The position numbers and the translations under genes are program-made. Shown piece after piece: positions 59,983 to 64,000 of a DNA stretch of 64,000 nucleotides. The DNA is taken from contig NC_136004.1 in assembly GCF_048128805.1 (NCBI RefSeq), positions 18,226,185 to 18,290,184 of the forward strand, in the 5' to 3' direction. Under the pieces are notes generated by a model, which worked only from the letters and a program-made list of their open reading frames with translations, made no database searches and was not told the origin of the DNA. This DNA comes from Centroberyx gerrardi (Eukaryota > Chordata > Actinopteri > Beryciformes > Berycidae). Numbering within the stretch: the first letter of the stretch is position 1; each line of letters begins with the position of its first letter.

Positions 59983-62077
59983 CAAACAGAGCACAGTACT
60001 GAGTAGCAAGAAAGAAGTTGAATTAGCAATTAAAAGTAATTATTAGGGAAGCCTGAGGTGGCTGTGAATATTACTTAAGCCCCAAAGAAAAATCACTAGC
60101 CTATAATATTCCTATAATAATCCTATAGGAACTTATAGTGTCTGTGATACTCAACAGTGAGTTTATATAGTGACATTATTTGGAATGGTGTTCGGCAGCA
60201 TTTTTTAAAAGATTTCCTATGGTATCACAATAATATTCCTATAATATTCGCATAGGAAATTACATTTTTGGTGAAATATAGTAGGGGAGAGCGGGGCAAG
60301 TTGTCACGTGGGTAAGTTGTCTCAGTGGCTTTTTTTCTGAAACTAAATATTTTAGAGTCAAGCGTACAATTACAAAAATGTTTACCTTCTTAATAAGAAG
60401 TTACCTATGTTGAATACAACAGTCTAAGTCAAAACACTATAATATAAAAGCAATTTGTATACCTGAAAGTAAATAATGAAAATATTTTTCTTCTCATTTT
60501 GTTCTTATAGAGGAATCAAAATAATTACACATTGTGAAACATAAAAGCAAGGGTCAGCTATAACCTGATAATACATTTGAATGGTTTAGTGAAGCTCTGA
60601 GCTCAGGGAAGGGACCTCTGTCAGGAAGGCCTGGGTGGGGCATGTTGTCACATTGATTTTGTGGCATGTTGTCATAACTATCCAAATCCTTTTTTTTTTT
60701 TTTTTTGGATTAGAAATAGCTTTACATTCATTCTTTTCTGAATAAATATTATTTTGGTACTTGCACCCACAAACCTTTGGCTTGTGTAGCAAGTGGCCTC
60801 TCTGCTGGTCCAGCCTCACATTATTACTGTTTTCTTTAAGTGACTAAGAAGCCATTTTACATAATAAAACTTCAAATTAAATGTGTATATATTACATGTA
60901 CATTACCATACTGTTAGAAATTGTATCAGAATTTATGTTTGTCTGAGCATCCCAGGATGGGTAAGGGACAGGTTATTTTACCTGGTGTGTGCTGGGTGTC
61001 GATTTCTGAGATGAAGTATGTTGTTTTCAATACAAGAGATGGTTTTTCATGTTTTTCATGTTATTATAGTATATATACTTCAGAGGAAATGGAATTGTGT
61101 GCACAAACACAGCACACTTGTGACAACATGCCCCGTCATGTGTGACAACATGCCCTGACATGGGGTAAGTTGTCATAAGTTGTCAAGTGGTATTTCATCA
61201 GTAATAACTTTTTCTTCCTGTAAATTATTCAAAATGTAAAAATACAATTTTTTGGAGAAGACCTTAATGTAGCTAGAAAAAAAAATTGTATCTCAGTAGT
61301 AAGGCACTGCTGAGAAATACACCAATGAGTAAAAAGTGTGACAACAAGCCCTGCTCTCCCCTATCCTTCTAAAGTTCATTATCGGTCTACTGTAGTTCTT
61401 TTTCGTAAAGGAGGTTATTTGCAAAGACAACTATACAACACGCCGATGCCTTATTAAAACATGTTCTCCATCTGGCTTAATACAATAGAAAGTTCAAGTT
61501 CATTGCACATTGAGTTCTCAACATCCTTCTGCATCCCTCGGCAGGGGAGTTCGTCAGTTCACTAAACACTGAGGCATGGCGAAGTCCCTGCATCTAATAT
61601 TTTGCCTCCAAAACTTCCACTTAAGATCGACTCCATTTCTGGGGACAAGTAGCGCAATTATCTATGACTAACAAGATAATATTGGTGATGATTAAACGTA
61701 TTTAGTACAGTATAGGTCGCCAAACTATCATCTTAAAAGGAGCAGTGGTCTTAATGCTCTCCTGATGTGATGTCCCTCCTTTTTTTCGTTGCTCCCTTTG
61801 TTAGATAGACTCCAAATACATTTCTGTCTTGAATTTTGCATGATCTTTGCTCTCCATTATAACGATAACCCTGCAAGACTTCATTCTGACTCACCTGGTA
61901 TGGCTATATAGTGCCAAGCCTTGCCATACCCAAATGACGCCCAAGAAACAGCAAATCAAAGCACAGCCAAACTACAAGCCCTAAACCTTTGGCGTAGTCT
62001 GACTTAATCCTATCTAACATTTAAGAAAACAACTTACCGAAAAGCGGCAGGAGGGCTGATGGCTTGCTGTTCCCCAT
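56981..62077 (-). CDS. ereg: Epiregulin-like EGF ligand, 4 exons found, last exon missing
   Basis: Minus-strand exons: 62077-62038, 58663-58580, 57363-57240, 57127-56981, in phase. Epiregulin is a membrane-bound ligand of EGFR and ERBB4. The N-terminus MGNSKPSALLPLFGVMLVW is a signal peptide split by intron 1. Exon 3 reads RPRVAKVTTQSC, like human NPRVAQVSITKC, followed by YCLNGQCMLLLDL (human YCLHGQCIYLVDM). With exon 4 the EGF spacing is exact (CX7CX4CX10CXCX8C). The membrane helix (LVLTIVCVALLIIGLAGALYF) and CCKW match human YYFCRW. Exon 4 ends in phase 2, so a tail exon is expected; unspliced, the frame stops at once after CCKW. Two identical donors 18 bases apart end exon 2 (58580 and 58562). 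EPGN fits less well; BTC is excluded by sequence. Confidence 0.87.
57745..58130 (+). mobile_element. 5'-truncated L2-like LINE 3' end in ereg intron 2
   Basis: The frame KERYRRSFLPGAIRLYNSSA (about 57778-57837) is the C-terminus of an L2-type ORF2. The 3' UTR ends GGGATCAATAAAGTTTTC with a (TCTA)n tail at 58052-58124. It is antisense to ereg. Only the last 385 bases or so are present; the piece from 57450 to 57745 may belong to it but is not clear. Confidence 0.75.
58052..58124. repeat. TCTA microsatellite (LINE tail)
   Basis: About 18 units of TCTA following the ATCAATAAAG end of the LINE. Confidence 0.95.
59938..59980. repeat. CA microsatellite
   Basis: (CA)n in ereg intron 1. Confidence 0.9.
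60060..60281 (+). repeat. Dispersed repeat, copy A, next to the TIR element
   Basis: Shares AAAAATCACTA, ATATTCCT, TAGGAACTTATAG, GTCTGT/GCCTGT, CAATAGTGAGTTTA-like CAACAGTGAGTTTA and later CATAGGAAAT-type phrases with 62435-62700. Class unknown. Confidence 0.5.
60282..61363. mobile_element. 1.08 kb non-autonomous DNA transposon with 26-base TIRs
   Basis: The left end TAGGGGAGAGCGGGGC and the right end, in reverse complement TAGGGGAGAGCAGGGC, continue to GTTGTCAC on both sides, giving about 23 matches in 26. TA lies at both borders, as for target TA duplication. Inside, the phrases GACAACATGCCC and GGGTAAGTTGTC recur in both orientations near the ends. No transposase frame is present, so it depends on an unknown relative. 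It is inserted in ereg intron 1. Confidence 0.8.
61545..61915 (+). repeat. Diverged block shared with 54470-54800 (copy B)
   Basis: See the copy at 54470. This one lies about 120-490 bases inside ereg intron 1, just after exon 1. Confidence 0.5.
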
Positions 62078-62434
62078 TTCGGAGCCGACAGGTCGCTGAC
62101 GGGGAGCTCGGTGGGCAGACAGGTATGCGCCGATCTGGATTATAGGCGTTTCCGACCGTGGAACCTGGAAACCAATTGGCTCGACCTTGCGGTTTGGTTT
62201 GGGTGTGGTGATCGACTCCTGTCATCTCGATAATTTCGCACTTCAAAGGGAGAAATAAAAAGACAGTCCCTCCAGGCACTATTGCCCAGTAATTAGGTGG
62301 AGCTGTCTCTATAGGACTCAATCTTTTATTATATTGAACGTTTAACCTTTTTAAATCCAGATATAAGTCCACCTATACATTTATACTGAATGTGACTGAT
62401 ATGATATAGTTTATATCAATTTTGGAAAACCTTA

Positions 62435-62700
62435 ATCTAACCCTAAAAATCACTATGATATTCCTGTAATAGACTTACTCATTTAGGAACTTATAGAGCC
62501 TGTAGTCAATAGTGAGTTTAGAGTCACCTCATCATATTTTTTATTAGGCTATCTATTCTGATGGTAGCCCTATTACTATAGGATTTTATGTACAGGCCTA
62601 TAGCAGCTGCATGATATTTTAAAGTGTTTCTATTTGTATAGTATCCTTATAAAAAATATTATAGGATTAGAATATATATTTTTCGTAAAGGAAATCATGT
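62435..62700 (+). repeat. Dispersed repeat, copy B
   Basis: Diverged partner of 60060-60281, upstream of ereg exon 1; shares AAAAATCACTA, TAGGAACTTATAG and CAATAGTGAGTTTA-type phrases in order. Confidence 0.5.
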
Positions 62701-63087
62701 AATTAATCGGTGCCATATTAAAAAACAACAACACAGTGTTTCGGAGGCAAACATCTCAACATGATCCTTAACTGTATAATAACAGCCCATAATGCGTTTC
62801 ACACCAGCAGTACTTGTGTAAGAGAAGTCACCAGTTATCCAAATAGTGGATATCTAATTTCAGAATAAAACTCTCGCCATGAGCCCCTCGACAAATTGGT
62901 GATTAACTCCCTCATGCTGCTAAACAGGCCTACACAACACTCGGCTCATGTGTTTGCCTATGGGCTTTGCTCTCTATTTCATATTTCTATTTCATTATAC
63001 CTTTTTGAGTTTTTTGTTTTTTTTTCATTTTGCCTGGATATCTGAAGGACGCTTCAAATTGAATCTATCCTTCAATGTTATAATGAA

Positions 63088-63116
63088 ACTCTTTCTCTCT
63101 TTCTCTCTCTCTCTCA

Positions 63117-63166
<50 letters not shown>
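63088..63166. repeat. CT/CA microsatellite
   Basis: (CT)n running into (CA)n; the predicted frame through it is a repeat translation. Confidence 0.9.
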
Positions 63167-63169
<3 letters not shown>

Positions 63170-63354
63170 AAACCGCATTTACCGCTAAGAGTTTTAAGAA
63201 AGTTTCACTGAGGAAGTCAGATCTTAAAAAAAAAGTTGTTTGTGTATGTTTGTTGTGTGTGCGTGCTTGTTTGTGTGTGCTTCTGTGCTTGTGTGTGTGT
63301 GTGCCTGCCTGCCTGCTACCCATCTTTTAATTCATAGAAATTCAAGCAACACAA

Positions 63355-63750
63355 TAAGGTTCATTTTCATACATTTATTACAAAACTTTAAATACATGTG
63401 GCACATTAAATAAGTTAATTTATTACAATAAATAGGCACTGATGCTATTCAGTCTCCTTGAGCAGATCTCCCTGTGCCATATAGTGCAAAATGTTAGCTA
63501 AGCTTTTTTTGACAGGCAGAAACAGAAGTTGACATTTGGATGCTCTGCACTGTAGGCTACAGAGGTCAATGATGTCAAACTGAAAGGCTGCCATCTTTAT
63601 CCACATTGGATGAAAAAATAAAAATAAAAATCTGCTGCTTTGCCCTGTCCACTTCTCATAATCCTGTTATCTGTGTCATTTTCATAGCCATATGATTTTT
63701 TTACATTTATGCAAATAGTGACGGCACTGACAATGATGACAATGATGACA

Positions 63751-63781
<31 letters not shown>

Positions 63782-63859
63782 CAAGGGACAGTGAATTGTT
63801 GGAGTCACACTGAGTTCTCAGATGGTGCAAGTTTTATCATCTGTGCTGATTTGGTGCAC
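63355..63859 (-). other. Possible terminal exon and 3' UTR of a further minus-strand gene
   Basis: On the minus strand CTTTTTCTTTTCAG (63873-63860) is a strong acceptor. Three frames are open for 6-17 codons after it, the longest CTKSAQMIKLAPSENSV to a stop at 63805. About 430 bases further AATAAA (63374-63379, read on minus) could end the transcript. A GATGAT tract lies in the proposed UTR (63735-63780). The rest of the gene would be right of the window; I do not recognise it. Confidence 0.35.
63735..63780. repeat. GAT trinucleotide tract
   Basis: (GAT)n with GACAAT units before it; gives a poly-Ile frame on the minus strand that is not a protein. Confidence 0.85.
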
Positions 63860-64000
63860 CTGAAAAGAAAAAGACATTGACAGACAATTACAAACCAGCT
63901 GACTAACCAGCCGTGGTCACTGATGTTTGGTGTAACACAGAAATGTAAACTTATTTTATCTCAACAGTTGTTAAACTATTAATAATGGTGATTACACCCA

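Larger units (their letters stand above)
62078..63350. other. Upstream of ereg
   Basis: Probable ereg promoter and then spacer. No TATA box is evident close to the start codon. Contains the repeat at 62435-62700, a CT/CA tract at 63088-63166 and GT-rich sequence at 63250-63305. No gene seen. Confidence 0.4.

Noticed and set aside
62034-62372. 112-codon minus-strand frame covering ereg exon 1
   Set aside because: It is in a different reading frame from the signal peptide start at 62077 and reads as promoter sequence.

Overview
The window is nuclear DNA from a bony fish, most likely a spiny-rayed teleost. The evidence is short-intron spliced genes that read as fish orthologues of vertebrate genes, very dense CA/GT microsatellites, a truncated L2-clade LINE, several other LINE 3' tails and many small inverted-repeat elements. 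There is no bacterial, phage or CRISPR content. Species cannot be told from the sequence.

Region 1 (1-26.6 kb) is the vertebrate multiciliated-cell locus, known in human at 5q11.2: ccno (1785-3355, +), mcidas (5425-8063, +), then cdc20b (13491-26582, +, 12 exons, 511 aa by my splice model). Intron 2 of cdc20b (14016-18782) holds four candidate miR-34/449-family hairpins (about 14.15-15.64 kb) and, on the opposite strand, the whole gpx8 gene (16229-18104). ccno and cdc20b each have an RFX-type X-box a little upstream of the start codon. In vertebrates multicilin switches on the multiciliated-cell programme, cyclin O supports centriole amplification, and miR-449 with the CDC20B host supports the same differentiation, so this block is a functional unit. 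In gpx8 the residue at the family's peroxidatic cysteine is Ser.

Region 2 (26.6-36.7 kb) is repeat-rich: a local diverged duplication, a dispersed repeat with repeated internal motifs, and a 5'-truncated L2 LINE (28.65-30.02 kb). It also holds a spliced gene for a C-type-lectin plus fibronectin-III protein (32657-34878, +), whose first exon I could not find. Region 3 (36.7-39.4 kb) is a complete five-exon granzyme A-like gene with an intact triad, a tryptase S1 Asp and the dimer cysteine of GZMA.

Region 4 (44.9-62.1 kb) carries two EGF-family growth factor genes on the minus strand, areg (46561-51310, possible alternative last exon at 44923) and ereg (56981-62077, last exon not found). Human orthologues are neighbours on 4q13, so the window joins two blocks that are separate in human. 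Introns and spacers here are packed with MITEs, a 1.08 kb TIR element, LINE tails and tandem repeats. The last kilobase has a possible terminal exon of a further minus-strand gene running off the right edge.

Exon coordinates were worked out by eye from splice consensus, reading phase and remembered human proteins. No search or alignment program was run.
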